Origin: Mycolicibacterium porcinum | GTDB lineage: Bacteria > Actinomycetota > Actinomycetes > Mycobacteriales > Mycobacteriaceae | NCBI GenBank assembly: GCA_002086835.1 | Contig: MVIG01000036.1 | Span: 1-46,412, forward strand | DNA length: 46,412 bases | Reading direction: 5' to 3' | Shown here: piece by piece, positions 8,643 through 17,183 of the stretch | How positions within the stretch are numbered: the stretch's first letter is position 1 | Layout: every line of letters begins with the position of its first letter | The notes under the pieces: generated by a model | Database searches by the model: none | Told to the model about the DNA's origin: nothing | What the model saw: only the letters and a program-made list of their open reading frames with translations | Made by a program: the position numbers and the translations under genes

Positions 8643-9638
8643 TCAGACGTACCGCGGCAGCCAGAGTTGATCGGCGGTCTCGACCGGTGCGCCGGCACCC
8701 GTCTGCAGCATGAGGTCGAACGCCTCGGCCCGGAACCGGCGATCGGCGTACAGCAGCACCACCACGCCCGCGCTGAACGGTGCGGTGACGATCTGACCGA
8801 TCGCCGCGCCGACGGCGGTCAGGATCAACGCCGGCAACGTGGGACCGTCGGCGACCATCGTCATGATCTGCCCGGCCACGTTGAACGGGGCGCCCACGCC
8901 CCAGCCGATCACCCCGGCCACGATCGTGGACAGCAACCAGATGCCGAACACCCGCCAGAAATCCTTGTTCACCAACGTGAATGAACGTTTGATCGCCGCG
9001 ACGATGCCGAGCTGCTCCAACACGATCACCGCGGGCGCGAACAACAGCACCGTCGACACGTAGAGCACGCCGAGCAGCGCGAGCGGCACCAATAGCACGC
9101 CGGCCAGGAACGCGGCCAGGCCGCCGCCCAGGGCGTCCGCCCCGATGATCACGATGGTGACGCCGCCTGCGACGACGATCAACGCCAGGGCCTGCAGCGC
9201 GGTCAGCCCGATCAGCGCGGGCAGCCGGCCGCGCAGCCGCCGCCAGGCCTCACCGACGGTGATGTGGCCGCCGAACACCGAGCGACCGATCACCACCGTG
9301 AGCATGCCGCTGAGCAGCAGCGAGGCCAGCGTCGTCACCACGATCCCGGTGAACGCACCCGCGGCGAATACCGCGATGGTCCCCGCCGACGGCGCCTCGC
9401 CCTGCAGCGTGGAGTCGAATTCACCGAGCGCGGACAGCGGCCCGACTTGCAGTGCGAGCGAGACGATCTGCGAGGCGAGCACCACCACAGTGGCCAGGCC
9501 CAACGTGGCCTTGGGATTGGTGCGGATGTAGGCGACCGCACCGTTGAAGATGTCGGTCAGGCTCAGCGGACGAAGCGGGATGACGCTCCCTGCCGAAAAG
9601 TGCGCAAGGTGTGGCCGGCCGCTCGTCATGCGTTCCAT
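8643..9638 (-). CDS. Multi-pass membrane protein, GDPD membrane-domain family (Rv3689-like)
   Basis: 331 aa with about six long hydrophobic segments between residues 45 and 300. The beginning IPLRPLSLTDIFNGAVAYIRTNP, placed just before helix 1, is typical of the actinobacterial membrane domain annotated as glycerophosphoryl diester phosphodiesterase membrane region; no phosphodiesterase catalytic domain is present. Start chosen at 9638 because GGGAGGAC precedes it by about 5 nt; the frame has an upstream GTG at 9656 that contains this ribosome site. First gene of the five-gene MoxR operon. It probably provides the membrane scaffold; function unproven. Confidence 0.78.
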   Translation of the reverse strand: MERMTSGRPHLAHFSAGSVIPLRPLSLTDIFNGAVAYIRTNPKATLGLATVVVLASQIVSLALQVGPLSALGEFDSTLQGEAPSAGTIAVFAAGAFTGIVVTTLASLLLSGMLTVVIGRSVFGGHITVGEAWRRLRGRLPALIGLTALQALALIVVAGGVTIVIIGADALGGGLAAFLAGVLLVPLALLGVLYVSTVLLFAPAVIVLEQLGIVAAIKRSFTLVNKDFWRVFGIWLLSTIVAGVIGWGVGAPFNVAGQIMTMVADGPTLPALILTAVGAAIGQIVTAPFSAGVVVLLYADRRFRAEAFDLMLQTGAGAPVETADQLWLPRYV

Positions 9639-9667
9639 CCTGTCCTCCCGGCTCACCGGACAGCAAC

Positions 9668-9679
9668 TACGGTGAGGAC
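9668..9679 (+). promoter_or_regulatory. Leaderless -10 box for the SIMPL gene
   Basis: TACGGT (9668-9673) fits the mycobacterial TANNNT -10 consensus and is followed after 6 nt by the ATG at 9680, predicting a transcript that starts at the initiation codon. Confidence 0.5.
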
Positions 9680-10351
9680 ATGCCGACCGAGATCATCGTG
9701 CGTGGAGCGTTCTCCGCCTACCGGCCGCCCGAGCGTGCGACGGTCCATGCCACCCTCGGTTCCGAAGGATCGGCCATCGAGCCGGTGTACCAGCGAGTGG
9801 TCCGCGACCTGGACGCGGTGAAATCCTCGGTCACGCCGCTGCACGATCCCGACGGCGGCCCTGTCACCCGGTGGTCCACCGGCCAGGTGCGAACCTGGGC
9901 CAACCGGCCGTGGAACAACGAGGGCAAGCAGTTGCCGCTGGTGCACCACGCCAGCGTCGACATCGAGGTCAGATTCAGTGATTTCGCCGCGCTGTCGCGG
10001 TGGGTCGGCGGCCACGTCGCGGAGACCGGAAGCTTCACGGTGTCCCGGATCGAGTGGGCGCTGACCACAGCACATCGCGACGAGCTCGTCGCCGAGGTGC
10101 ACACGGCCGCCGTGCGGGACGCGGTGACCCGTGCCCAGCGATACTCGGACGCACTGGGCCTTGGACAGGTCCGGCCGGTGGCGATCGGCGATGCCGGCAT
10201 GCTGAGCCGCTCACCAGAAGATTCGCCCCCGCGGATGATGCGCGCGATGGCCATGTCCCCGGGCGGCGGCGCGCCCGAGCTGGAGTTGGTTCCCGCCGAT
10301 ATCGAGGTGTCGATGTCGGTCGATGCGAAATTCGTGGCGGGCGAGGAGTAG
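9680..10351 (+). CDS. SIMPL (DUF541) domain protein
   Basis: 223 aa. SIMPL-type fold: an N-terminal strand EIIVRGAFSAYRPPERATVHA, a repeated alpha/beta arrangement, and the AVRDAVTRAQRYSDALGLG helix (about residues 147-165) followed by GQVRPVAIGD, the usual family signature. No signal peptide or membrane helix, so probably cytoplasmic, unlike many exported SIMPL proteins. Divergent from the MoxR operon and followed 20 bp later by the YqeY gene, which has its own -10 box. Role unknown. Confidence 0.78.
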   Translation: MPTEIIVRGAFSAYRPPERATVHATLGSEGSAIEPVYQRVVRDLDAVKSSVTPLHDPDGGPVTRWSTGQVRTWANRPWNNEGKQLPLVHHASVDIEVRFSDFAALSRWVGGHVAETGSFTVSRIEWALTTAHRDELVAEVHTAAVRDAVTRAQRYSDALGLGQVRPVAIGDAGMLSRSPEDSPPRMMRAMAMSPGGGAPELELVPADIEVSMSVDAKFVAGEE

Positions 10352-10359
10352 TCGCAGCG

Positions 10360-10371
10360 TAGGTTGACGCT
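10360..10371 (+). promoter_or_regulatory. Leaderless -10 box for the YqeY gene
   Basis: TAGGTT (10360-10365) lies 6 nt before the ATG at 10372, immediately after the SIMPL stop. It predicts an independent leaderless transcript. Confidence 0.5.
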
Positions 10372-10836
10372 ATGGCCGACCTCAAGGACAAGCTGCGCGC
10401 GGATCTGACCGGCGCGATGAAGTCGCAGGACAAGCTGCGCACCGCGACCCTGCGGATGATGCTGGCCGCGATCCAGAGCGAGGAGGTCTCGGGTAAGCAG
10501 TCCCGGGAGCTGTCCGACGCCGAGGTGATCGCGGTGCTGGCTCGCGAATCGAAGAAGCGTGGCGAGGCGGCCGAGATCTATACCCAGAACGGCCGGGGCG
10601 AACTGGCGGCCAACGAGCACGCCGAAGCCCGCGTCATCGACGAGTACCTGCCCACGCCGCTGACCGACGCCGAACTCGCCGACGTCGCGGACACCGCCAT
10701 CGCGCAGGTGGCCGAGCAGCTCGGGGAGCGCCCCGGCATGCGTCAGATGGGCCAGGTGATGAAGGCGGCCACGGCCATCGCCGCGGGCAAGGCCGACGGT
10801 GCCCGGCTCTCGGCGGCGGTCAAGGCGCGGCTCTGA
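10372..10836 (+). CDS. GatB/YqeY domain protein (Rv3688c-like)
   Basis: 154 aa, full length for the family and equal to Rv3688c. Begins ADLKDKLRADLTGAMKSQDK and contains TLRMMLAAIQSEEV and EARVIDEYLPTPLTDAEL, all YqeY hallmarks; the C-terminal GRxMGQVMK-like motif appears as MRQMGQVMKAA near residue 124. The fold resembles the tRNA-binding tail of GatB, but the cellular role of stand-alone YqeY is not established. Cytoplasmic. Confidence 0.92.
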   Translation: MADLKDKLRADLTGAMKSQDKLRTATLRMMLAAIQSEEVSGKQSRELSDAEVIAVLARESKKRGEAAEIYTQNGRGELAANEHAEARVIDEYLPTPLTDAELADVADTAIAQVAEQLGERPGMRQMGQVMKAATAIAAGKADGARLSAAVKARL

Positions 10837-10878
10837 GACCCGCCGGTTGAAACTCGCGGCGACGGGTATCTCAGGCGT

Positions 10879-11025
10879 ATGCCAACAGGTACGGGGATCT
10901 ACGACGAAGAGCACCGCGATCACAGCGGTGACAAGCCGGACAAAGGTGCCCGGGCCAAGCAGGTGCCGGAGGACACCCCGGACGTCGACACCACTGAGAG
11001 CAGCAGTCAGGAACCGCCCGACTGA
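10879..11025 (+). CDS. Small acidic hydrophilic protein, 48 aa
   Basis: A 48-residue ORF starting MPTGTGIYDEEHRD and ending SSSQEPPD, very rich in Asp, Glu, Ser and Pro and predicted to be disordered. Codon choice is GC-rich at third positions and the start is preceded 6 nt upstream by TATCTC, a partial -10 match. I recall similar small acidic proteins being conserved in mycobacteria, but no function. It follows YqeY by 42 bp and converges on the next gene with only 3 bp between stops. Confidence 0.6.
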   Translation: MPTGTGIYDEEHRDHSGDKPDKGARAKQVPEDTPDVDTTESSSQEPPD

Positions 11026-11028
11026 ACG

Positions 11029-11691
11029 CTATTCGGCATCGCGCCCGATGCGGCTGCTGTGGTAGGCGGCGCGGCGGACTTCGGCCAGCCAGTGGGGTAC
11101 CAGGCGTACTCCGTCGGCCTCATGCAGCGCGGGATCGAAAGACACGTCGCGGCCGTGCGGTAGTTTCTCGCGCAGTGACAGCCGGGCCACCGGCTCGAAT
11201 TCGCCGGCGGCGGCGGACTGTTCGATGTCGAACTCGAGCCCACCGCGTTCCAGTTGACGGCGCACACTGTCGAGCGAGAGTCCGGCGCCGTCGAAATCTG
11301 TGGTGAGGCGGGCGCGCAGCCACCACAACGAGCCCTCGAACCGCAGCGGCATCACACTGGAGAACGTGATCCCCGTCCACGCATTGGCCGGCCACAACAC
11401 GAACCGATTGCCCGCCAGTGTGGAGGCCAGCAGCACGTCCCACGGTGTACCGGACAGTTGCGGCGGCAACCGCCAGGCCAGGCCGGCGATGTCCGGCACG
11501 GAATCTGGTGTCCCGATTCCTTTCGACAGCCTCCCGACGACGTCACAGGAGTAGATCGGCAGCCCCCGGCCGGCGGGTGCGGTGCGTTCCAGAATGCCTC
11601 GTGCCAGCACGCCGCTGGGGTGGAACAGGCGCCGGTGCCGAACCGCAGCACCGAACTCGACCGGCCGGGACGCGATATCGGAGAACTTCAT
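11029..11691 (-). CDS. Conserved protein of unknown function, 220 aa
   Basis: Not confidently recognised. Soluble, 220 aa, no signal peptide. It contains RLFHPSGVLARGILE near residue 20, a GTPDSVPDIAGLAWRLP block near 60 and WDVLLASTLAGNRFVLWPAN near 83. The arrangement of an FHP-G-A-G start followed by PDI-GLA-R-P and D-LLAS is faintly reminiscent of the core of catalase-like beta-barrel proteins, but no heme-ligand Tyr motif is seen. It may be what some annotations call a phosphodiesterase. Start ATG at 11691 has no clear ribosome site. It lies 42 bp downstream of the thioesterase gene on the same strand and may be co-transcribed. Confidence 0.6.
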   Translation of the reverse strand: MKFSDIASRPVEFGAAVRHRRLFHPSGVLARGILERTAPAGRGLPIYSCDVVGRLSKGIGTPDSVPDIAGLAWRLPPQLSGTPWDVLLASTLAGNRFVLWPANAWTGITFSSVMPLRFEGSLWWLRARLTTDFDGAGLSLDSVRRQLERGGLEFDIEQSAAAGEFEPVARLSLREKLPHGRDVSFDPALHEADGVRLVPHWLAEVRRAAYHSSRIGRDAE

Positions 11692-11733
11692 GCCACCGAC
11701 TGCCCGCGATGAGGGTGCGGCAAACCCGCCGAT

Positions 11734-12519
11734 CTAGATCCGCCAGAGCGCTTCCTGGCTGACGCTGGCGATCAGCGTGCCCGCGGCGTCGTAGAGCGAG
11801 CCGCGGGCCAGCCCGCGGGAATCATTGTGGTTGGCCGACTGCAGTTCGTAGCGGTGCCAGCCGTGGGGCAGGAACGGCCGGTGGAACCAGATCGAGTGGT
11901 CGAGGCTGGCGGCAAAACCGAGATCGGACCGCAGCGGGACCGACGGCGGAAGTGCCGAGGGGACCGGCCCGAGGTCAGACAGAAAAGCCAGGGTGCAGGC
12001 CCGGATCAGCGGATCGTCCTCGATCTCGTCCTGCGTGCGGATCCAGAACGGCGAGATCGCGAACTCGGAGTTGTCCGAGGGCATGGTCCGCAGGTCGAAC
12101 TTGTCGCCGAAATCCATGACGTCGTGCTTGGGGACGGCCGCGTCGAACTCCAGCATCGGCGGGGCGTCGGGGGACCAGTCCAGCCCCGGCTCGGGCTGAT
12201 GGAACGAGGCCATCATCTCCAGGATGACCTTCCCGTCCTGGCTGGCGGTGACGTGCCGGGTGGCGAACGCGCGTCCGTCGCGGGTGCGGTCGACGTGGAA
12301 CTCGACGTCGGCGTTGTAGCTGCCGCCCCGGACGAAGTACGCGTGCAGCGACTGCGGCAGCTTGCCGTCCACGGTGGCCCCGGCCACCGCCAGCGACTGC
12401 GCCGCGATCAGCCCGCCGAACAGCCGCTCCGTCGCCCCTCGTCGCGGTTCGCGAATGCAGAAGTCGTCACCATCGCGATCGAACTGCAGCAGTTCGGCGA
12501 TCCAGCTCAGCGCGGCCAT
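11734..12519 (-). CDS. Acyl-CoA thioesterase, TesB family
   Basis: 261 aa double-hotdog protein. N-terminal hotdog: RLFGGLIAAQSLAVAGATV near residue 32 and LHAYFVRGGSYNADVEFHV near 58. C-terminal hotdog: AASLDHSIWFHRPF near 208 and the terminal SVSQEALWR, containing the Asp and Gln positions that are catalytic in E. coli TesB. It would hydrolyse medium/long acyl-CoA to free acid and CoA in the cytoplasm. The ATG at 12519 lies 6 nt after a TAGCGT -10 box (12530 to 12525), so it is probably leaderless. No neighbour gives its substrate. Confidence 0.85.
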   Translation of the reverse strand: MAALSWIAELLQFDRDGDDFCIREPRRGATERLFGGLIAAQSLAVAGATVDGKLPQSLHAYFVRGGSYNADVEFHVDRTRDGRAFATRHVTASQDGKVILEMMASFHQPEPGLDWSPDAPPMLEFDAAVPKHDVMDFGDKFDLRTMPSDNSEFAISPFWIRTQDEIEDDPLIRACTLAFLSDLGPVPSALPPSVPLRSDLGFAASLDHSIWFHRPFLPHGWHRYELQSANHNDSRGLARGSLYDAAGTLIASVSQEALWRI

Positions 12520-12555
12520 CGGCCGACGCTATCAACTGCTTGGTTGGGACCCCGC

Positions 12556-13053
12556 TCACACCTGCTTGGCGAAATACCGCTGGCCATCGGAGGCCAGCCG
12601 CCCGAACGCCGCCCTGACCACCGGGGCCAGGCCCTTGAAGGGAATCGCGAACAACGGCTTCGGCTCGATCGCCACGATCCAGGTGAACTCGGTCTGCCCG
12701 TCACCCGCCGGTTCGACCAGGTAGTCCTCGGCGAACCGGCGTAGCGACGGAATGTTCGCGTGATCGACGCCGAACGAGTAGCGCCGGCCTTCCTCCCAGC
12801 GGAAGAAGGTCTCGTGCACGCGCACCACTCCGGGCGCCAGGGTCACCTCGCGCGAGCTGCCGACGCCGAAGGGGCGCGGCGTCAACCAGTTCACCGCGGT
12901 GACCGACGGACCCCACGCGGCCAGAGACTCGTCCGACACCAGTGACTCCCACACTTTCTCCGGCGGTGCGGCGAAACGCTTGTGATAGGTGAAGATGTGC
13001 GGGGCCGTCGTGAAGAAATCGGCGTCGGCGGATTCCAGTGCGAACCGGGGCAT
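12556..13053 (-). CDS. SRPBCC (polyketide cyclase/dehydrase-like) family protein
   Basis: 165 aa, a single START-like domain. Typical opening strand and helix FTYHKRFAAPPEKVWESLVSDES (central part) near residues 20-42, internal strands with VRVHETFFRWEEGRRYSFGV, and the long C-terminal helix GLAPVVRAAFGRLASDGQRYF. The fold binds a hydrophobic ligand; no specific substrate is indicated. Divergent from the kinase gene, with 69 bp between starts. Confidence 0.8.
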   Translation of the reverse strand: MPRFALESADADFFTTAPHIFTYHKRFAAPPEKVWESLVSDESLAAWGPSVTAVNWLTPRPFGVGSSREVTLAPGVVRVHETFFRWEEGRRYSFGVDHANIPSLRRFAEDYLVEPAGDGQTEFTWIVAIEPKPLFAIPFKGLAPVVRAAFGRLASDGQRYFAKQV

Positions 13054-13122
13054 GGTGTCAGCATGCCGCAGAACGGCACTGCGGGATACTGGGGTACAAG
13101 CCCATTTCCGGAGAGGGGAAAT

Positions 13123-14238
13123 ATGACGGCGGCGCTCGGCGGCCGCTACGAGCTACGCGGCGTGCTCGGCCGCGGCGGCATGGCCGAGGTGCACGATGGC
13201 TGGGACACCAGGCTGTCGCGTCCGGTCGCGGTCAAACTGCTCTATCCGGCGCTGGCAGCCGACGAAGTGACGCGTCGGCGCTTCGAGAACGAGGCGCGAG
13301 CCGCCGCTGCACTGAACCATCCGAACATCGTCGCGATCCACGACAGCGGTGAAGACCACGGGACGCCGTACATCGTCATGGAACGGCTGCCCGGGCCCAC
13401 CCTGGCCGAGGAGATCGCGGCCGGACCCCTGTCGGCCGACCGCGTGCGTTGGGTGCTTTCCGACCTGCTCGGTGCGTTGACCGCCGCGCACGACTCGGGC
13501 ATCCTCCATCGCGACATCAAGCCCGGCAACGTCCTGATCACCAAGTCGGGTGCCGCCAAGCTTGCCGACTTCGGCATCGCCAAGACCGACGGGGCCGCCC
13601 ACACCCGCGTCGGGATGGTCTTCGGTACCGCGAATTATCTGAGCCCGCAACGGATTACCGGGAAGCCGGCGTCGCCGTCGGATGATCTCTACGCGCTCGG
13701 GGTCCTCGGCTACGAGGCGTTGACGAGGCGGCTTCCGTTCGAGCGGGACAATCCGGTGGCCACCATGCGAGCGGTGCTCGAGGAGCCGCTGACCCCGATC
13801 GGGGTGCTGCGTCCCGACGTCGATCCGGCTCTGATCCACCTGCTGGAACGCGCGATGTCGCGAGACCCGGCATACCGCTTCGCCAGTGCCGCCGAGATGC
13901 GGGCGGCTCTGCAGACGGCGCCGGTGCGGCCCGCGCCGCCGGCGACCCTGATGCTGCCCCCGCCGCCTCCGCCCCGGCGTTCCCGGGTCCAGATGACCCT
14001 CCTGACGGCAGGGTTGCTGGCAGGCATCGTCCTCGCGGCCATTCTGTTGATCTCCGACCCACCGCCGCAGCGTGCGCCGGTCACGCCGGTGACCACGTCC
14101 GTCGAGCCGACCGTCCCTGCCGCGACCAGCGTGCCGACGTTCACCCCGTCCGTGCCCGAGGGCGAGTGGGATCAGGGCCCTGGCAACAGCCATGGAAATG
14201 GCAAGGGCCACGGTAAGAAAGGGCATCCGCACGACTGA
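13123..14238 (+). CDS. Receptor-type Ser/Thr protein kinase with short His/Gly/Lys-rich outer tail
   Basis: 371 aa. Kinase domain residues 9-270: glycine loop GRGGMAEV, VAVK lysine K38, alpha-C Glu in FENEARAAA, HRD catalytic Asp D131 in LHRDIKPGNVL, DFG Asp D149. The APE-like element reads YLSPQ, so its usual Glu is Gln176, unlike PknB-type YLSPE. A Pro-rich linker precedes one membrane helix (291-311), then a short Thr/Pro-rich outer segment ending in Gly, His, Asn and Lys (GNGKGHGKKGHPHD). No PASTA or NHL sensor domain. Start chosen at 13123 because GGAGAGGGG precedes it; an in-frame ATG at 13063 would add 20 non-conserved residues. Confidence 0.9.
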   Translation: MTAALGGRYELRGVLGRGGMAEVHDGWDTRLSRPVAVKLLYPALAADEVTRRRFENEARAAAALNHPNIVAIHDSGEDHGTPYIVMERLPGPTLAEEIAAGPLSADRVRWVLSDLLGALTAAHDSGILHRDIKPGNVLITKSGAAKLADFGIAKTDGAAHTRVGMVFGTANYLSPQRITGKPASPSDDLYALGVLGYEALTRRLPFERDNPVATMRAVLEEPLTPIGVLRPDVDPALIHLLERAMSRDPAYRFASAAEMRAALQTAPVRPAPPATLMLPPPPPPRRSRVQMTLLTAGLLAGIVLAAILLISDPPPQRAPVTPVTTSVEPTVPAATSVPTFTPSVPEGEWDQGPGNSHGNGKGHGKKGHPHD

Positions 14239-14323
14239 GGCGGTTCCTATGGCTCGGCGATCCGGGACCGTGCCCCGGGAATAGATGCCGGCGCAGCAAC
14301 GTTTTCCATTGCATAGGAATTCT

Positions 14324-14602
14324 ATGTTTTCAATGGATTGGTTCGATATGAGTAATTTCGGCATCAAGTTCTCAGCCGTGGTCGGCGGATGCGCCGTTGT
14401 CGCATTGGGTGTGCTCGGGGCCGTCGGAGATCAGCAGAGCAACCCCGTTTCGCTGCTCGGGTCGGAGCCGTTGTCTCCGATGCAGACCGGGGTGACCATC
14501 ACGCCGTCCAACCCGGCGCAGGCACCCGAGATCCCCATGGCTACTCCGGGCATCAAGGGACCGGCCCCGCTGCCGCTGGAAGAACAAGGGCTACCGGGAT
14601 AG
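14324..14602 (+). CDS. Small exported or membrane-anchored mycobacterial protein
   Basis: 92 aa. A hydrophobic segment ([20 protein letters not shown], about residues 13-32) is followed by a low-complexity Pro/Ser/Thr-rich region ending [18 protein letters not shown]. That C-terminal motif recurs, as I recall, in several small exported mycobacterial proteins of unknown function. A Cys inside the helix is not a clear lipobox. Start at 14324 has AGGAA 5 nt upstream; in-frame ATGs at 14285, 14333 and 14348 are alternatives. Follows the kinase by 85 bp and is closed by a hairpin. Confidence 0.62.
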   Translation: MFSMDWFDMSNFGIKFSAVVGGCAVVALGVLGAVGDQQSNPVSLLGSEPLSPMQTGVTITPSNPAQAPEIPMATPGIKGPAPLPLEEQGLPG

Positions 14603-14636
14603 GCCGGCCGGGCCAGCTGTCGATCGGAACGGGAAA

Positions 14637-14666
14637 GGCCCAGACCGGATTTCTCTGATCTGGGCC
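14637..14666. terminator. Hairpin between small exported gene and tRNA-Pro
   Basis: GGCCCAGA (14637-14644) pairs with TCTGGGCC (14659-14666), a perfect 8-bp stem with a 14-nt loop. There is no T-tract on either strand, so it fits the mycobacterial I-shaped terminator type and may serve the plus-strand gene and the minus-strand tRNA. Confidence 0.6.
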
Positions 14667-14679
14667 CTACTCACATTGT

Positions 14680-14752
<73 letters not shown>

Positions 14753-14836
14753 TGTGAAGCTCCGACAGCGTATCGCACCGGGTACCTCGAAAGCCAAACG
14801 GCTACCTCTGCGCCCACGGCGCGATCGACCTGCGCC

Positions 14837-14889
14837 GGTTTCCACCTGACGGTCGCCCCGAAACGCGAGTCACAGCCCAGGCGTGGAAA
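14837..14889. repeat. 53-bp palindrome-ended repeat, copy 1
   Basis: Starts GGTTTCCACCTGACGGTCGC and ends CAGGCGTGGAAA. TTTCCAC at the left end and GTGGAAA at the right end are exact reverse complements. It differs from copy 2 at 5 of 53 positions. The copies are 84 bp apart start to start, next to the tRNA-Pro 5' side. Confidence 0.7.
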
Positions 14890-14920
14890 GCGGCGCACCG
14901 GCTTTGCGGCGTCGTTCGTC

Positions 14921-14973
14921 GGTTTCCACCTGACGGTCGCGCCGAAACGCGGGTTACAGCTCAGGTGTGGAAA
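14921..14973. repeat. 53-bp palindrome-ended repeat, copy 2
   Basis: Same orientation as copy 1, with TTTCCAC and GTGGAAA as terminal inverted repeats. CCTGA near the left end and TCAGG near the right end extend the pairing with a small bulge, so the unit can fold as a hairpin with the CCGAAACGCGGGTTAC region in the loop. Confidence 0.7.
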
Positions 14974-15022
14974 CTGGCGGGCAACGGGAAGCAACTCGGG
15001 CCTCGGCGGCGTTATACGACGC

Positions 15023-15205
15023 ATGACCGTGTTGGGCGCCTTCATCTACCTGGGGTTCTTCGCCCTGGCAGCGCTGTGGCTGGTCCTGACGGCCGAGACG
15101 GATCAGGATCAGGACCAGCTGCCCGAGCGCTCGAACTCCGAGAGCACTTCCGCGGACCCCGAGGTGTCCAGTCCCTGGGCGCTGAGCCAGTCCGCATCGA
15201 AGTAG
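15023..15205 (+). CDS. Possible 60-aa single-pass membrane protein, antisense overlap
   Basis: ORF starting [20 protein letters not shown], a clear membrane helix, followed by a Gln/Asp/Ser-rich tail. Its last 97 nt overlap the 3' end of the PLP enzyme gene on the other strand, so the tail may be a shadow of that gene. The hydrophobic part, however, lies in otherwise unused sequence. TTATAC lies just upstream as a weak -10. No homologue recognised; small and uncertain. Confidence 0.35.
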   Translation: MTVLGAFIYLGFFALAALWLVLTAETDQDQDQLPERSNSESTSADPEVSSPWALSQSASK

Positions 15206-16215
15206 GTGTCCGAGTATCGGTCACCGCTGTCGGCCAGCAGGGTCACCACCGACCCGCTGCGACCGTGCGCGATCATCTCGGCCAGCAGCTGGAACGCGCC
15301 CCACAGATTGGTTCCGGTCGACGGTCCCACCCGGCGGCCAAGCACCCGGCTCGCGTGATGGGCCGCGGCCACCGATCCGCTGTCGGGTACCGCGATCATG
15401 CGGTCGACCACCCCCGGCAGGAACGACGGCTCCACGCGCGGCCTTCCGATGCCCTCGATACGTGAGGACGCGCCGGTGACGATGTCATCGCGGCCCTGCG
15501 CATAGCCGGGGAAGAACGCCGAATTCTCCGGGTCGACGACACACAACTGGGTGGCATGTCTGCGGTAGCGGATATAGCGGCCGATGGTCGCGCTGGTGCC
15601 GCCGGTGCCCGCGCCCACCACGATCCACTCCGGGACCGGATGTGGCTCAAGGCGCATCTGTTCGTAGATCGACTCGGCGATGTTGTTGTTGCCCCGCCAG
15701 TCGGTGGCCCGCTCGGCGTTGGTGAACTGGTCCAGATAGTGCCCGCCGGTCTCCTCGGCCAGCCGGTGCGCCTCGGCGTACACCTGCGACGACTCGGCCA
15801 CGAAATGGCAGCGGCCACCCTGGGCCTCGATCAGGGCGATCTTGGAACCGCTGGTCGACGCCGGTACCACGGCGATGAACGGCAGACCCAGCAGCGCCGC
15901 GAAATACGCCTCGGACACCGCCGTCGACCCCGAGGACGCCTCGATGATGGTGGTGCCCTCACCGATCCAGCCGTTGCACAACCCGTACAGGAACAGTGAA
16001 CGGGCCAGCCGGTGCTTCAGGCTGCCGGTGATGTGGGTGGACTCGTCCTTGAGATACAGCGCGACGTCCACGTCCTCGCGCCATCTGGCCGGCAGCGGAT
16101 ACCGCAGCAGGTGGGTATCGGCGCTGCGTCTGGAATCAGCCTCGATCAGCCGCACCGCATTGTCGACCCACCGGCGGGGCCGGGGATGCGACGCGGTATC
16201 GGCCGGCCGGCTCAC
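15109..16215 (-). CDS. PLP-dependent cysteine synthase-family enzyme (Rv3684-like)
   Basis: 368 aa, fold-type II PLP enzyme. The PLP lysine lies in [15 protein letters not shown] near residue 70; the substrate loop is [13 protein letters not shown] near 99; the phosphate-binding loop is [14 protein letters not shown] near 200. The TGS-KHR motif resembles cystathionine beta-synthase and Rv3684-type enzymes rather than CysK/CysM. The exact reaction (beta-replacement, desulfhydration) cannot be told from sequence. The GTG at 16215 overlaps the upstream metallophosphoesterase stop (GTGA), so the genes are coupled; the longer upstream frame is a shadow. Confidence 0.83.
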   Translation of the reverse strand: MSRPADTASHPRPRRWVDNAVRLIEADSRRSADTHLLRYPLPARWREDVDVALYLKDESTHITGSLKHRLARSLFLYGLCNGWIGEGTTIIEASSGSTAVSEAYFAALLGLPFIAVVPASTSGSKIALIEAQGGRCHFVAESSQVYAEAHRLAEETGGHYLDQFTNAERATDWRGNNNIAESIYEQMRLEPHPVPEWIVVGAGTGGTSATIGRYIRYRRHATQLCVVDPENSAFFPGYAQGRDDIVTGASSRIEGIGRPRVEPSFLPGVVDRMIAVPDSGSVAAAHHASRVLGRRVGPSTGTNLWGAFQLLAEMIAHGRSGSVVTLLADSGDRYSDTYFDADWLSAQGLDTSGSAEVLSEFERSGSWS

Positions 16216-17156
16216 CGGGCCGAGACGGTCGGGCTGGATTGCCCGGCCCTGGTCCCGACGTGTCCGCCACCGGTCGGCGCTGCGACGAGCGTCAGCAGGG
16301 TGGCCTCCGGGCGGCAGCAGAAGCGCACCGGCGCGAACGGTGACGTGCCGATGCCCGCCGACACATGCAGCTGCATGTGCGAACCCCACTTGGACGCGCC
16401 CTTGGCGCGGGACCGGTCCAACTCGCAGTTGGTCACGATGGCCCCGTAGAACGGCAGGCACAACTGCCCGCCGTGGGTGTGCCCGGCCAGCACCAGCTGA
16501 TAGCCGTCGGCGGCGAAGCGGTCCAGCACGCGAGGCTCGGGGGAGTGGGTGAGCCCCAGCGTCAAGTTGGCCGCGCCGTTGGCCCGTCCGGCGATGGTGT
16601 CGTAGCGGTCGCGCTTGAGGTGCGGATCGTCGACGCCGGCCACCGAGATGTGCAGCCCGGCCACCTCGACATCGCGACGGATGTGGGTCATGTCGAGCCA
16701 GCCGCGCTCGGTGAACGCCGCGCGCAGGTCCTGCCACGGCAGCGGCTCCCCGTGCGTACGGTGCTGCGGATTGGTGAGGTAGTTCAAGGGGTTCTTCAGC
16801 CGCGGCGCGAAATAGTCGTTGCTGCCGAACACGAACAGGCCGGGGGCCGACAGCAGGTCACTCAGAGACTGCACGACGGCGGGCACGGCCTTCGGATGGG
16901 CCAGATTGTCCCCGGTGTTGACCACCAGATCCGGCTCGAGGCGGGCCAGATCACGCAGCCAGGCCTGCTTGCGGCGCTGGTTGGGACGCATGTGCAGGTC
17001 GGACAGATGCAGGACACGCAGGGGCGAGGAGCCCGGGGCCAGCACCGGCATGGTCGCCTCGCGCAGCACGAACGCGTTGCGCTCGATCAGGGACGCGTAG
17101 CCGATCCCGGCAACCAACGAACCGGCGGTGACGGCGGCTGCCTTCTTCACTGACAT
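16212..17156 (-). CDS. Membrane-anchored calcineurin-like metallophosphoesterase (Rv3683-like)
   Basis: 314 aa. An N-terminal hydrophobic segment (residues 4-22) anchors or exports it. Metal-binding motifs in order: HLSDLHMRP near residue 50, [10 protein letters not shown] near 79, a variant GSNDYF in place of GNHE near 110, GLTHSPEP near 200 and [13 protein letters not shown] near 222. The YkuE/YaeI subgroup acts on envelope phosphoesters. The ATG at 17156 lies 7 nt after TAGGCT, so it is predicted leaderless. Downstream of ponA2 on the same strand, suggesting an envelope role, and coupled to the PLP enzyme gene. Confidence 0.88.
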   Translation of the reverse strand: MSVKKAAAVTAGSLVAGIGYASLIERNAFVLREATMPVLAPGSSPLRVLHLSDLHMRPNQRRKQAWLRDLARLEPDLVVNTGDNLAHPKAVPAVVQSLSDLLSAPGLFVFGSNDYFAPRLKNPLNYLTNPQHRTHGEPLPWQDLRAAFTERGWLDMTHIRRDVEVAGLHISVAGVDDPHLKRDRYDTIAGRANGAANLTLGLTHSPEPRVLDRFAADGYQLVLAGHTHGGQLCLPFYGAIVTNCELDRSRAKGASKWGSHMQLHVSAGIGTSPFAPVRFCCRPEATLLTLVAAPTGGGHVGTRAGQSSPTVSAR

Positions 17157-17169
17157 GCAGGCAAGCCTA
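17157..17169 (-). promoter_or_regulatory. Leaderless -10 box for the metallophosphoesterase gene
   Basis: On the minus strand TAGGCT (17169 to 17164) is followed after 7 nt by the ATG at 17156. It lies just downstream of the ponA2 stop, so this pair of genes can be expressed separately from ponA2. Confidence 0.5.
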
Positions 17170-17183
17170 CTGCGAACCGGTCC

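Noticed and set aside
14837-14973. CRISPR array
   Set aside because: Only two repeat copies with internal symmetry across the whole 53 bp and no cas genes anywhere in the window.
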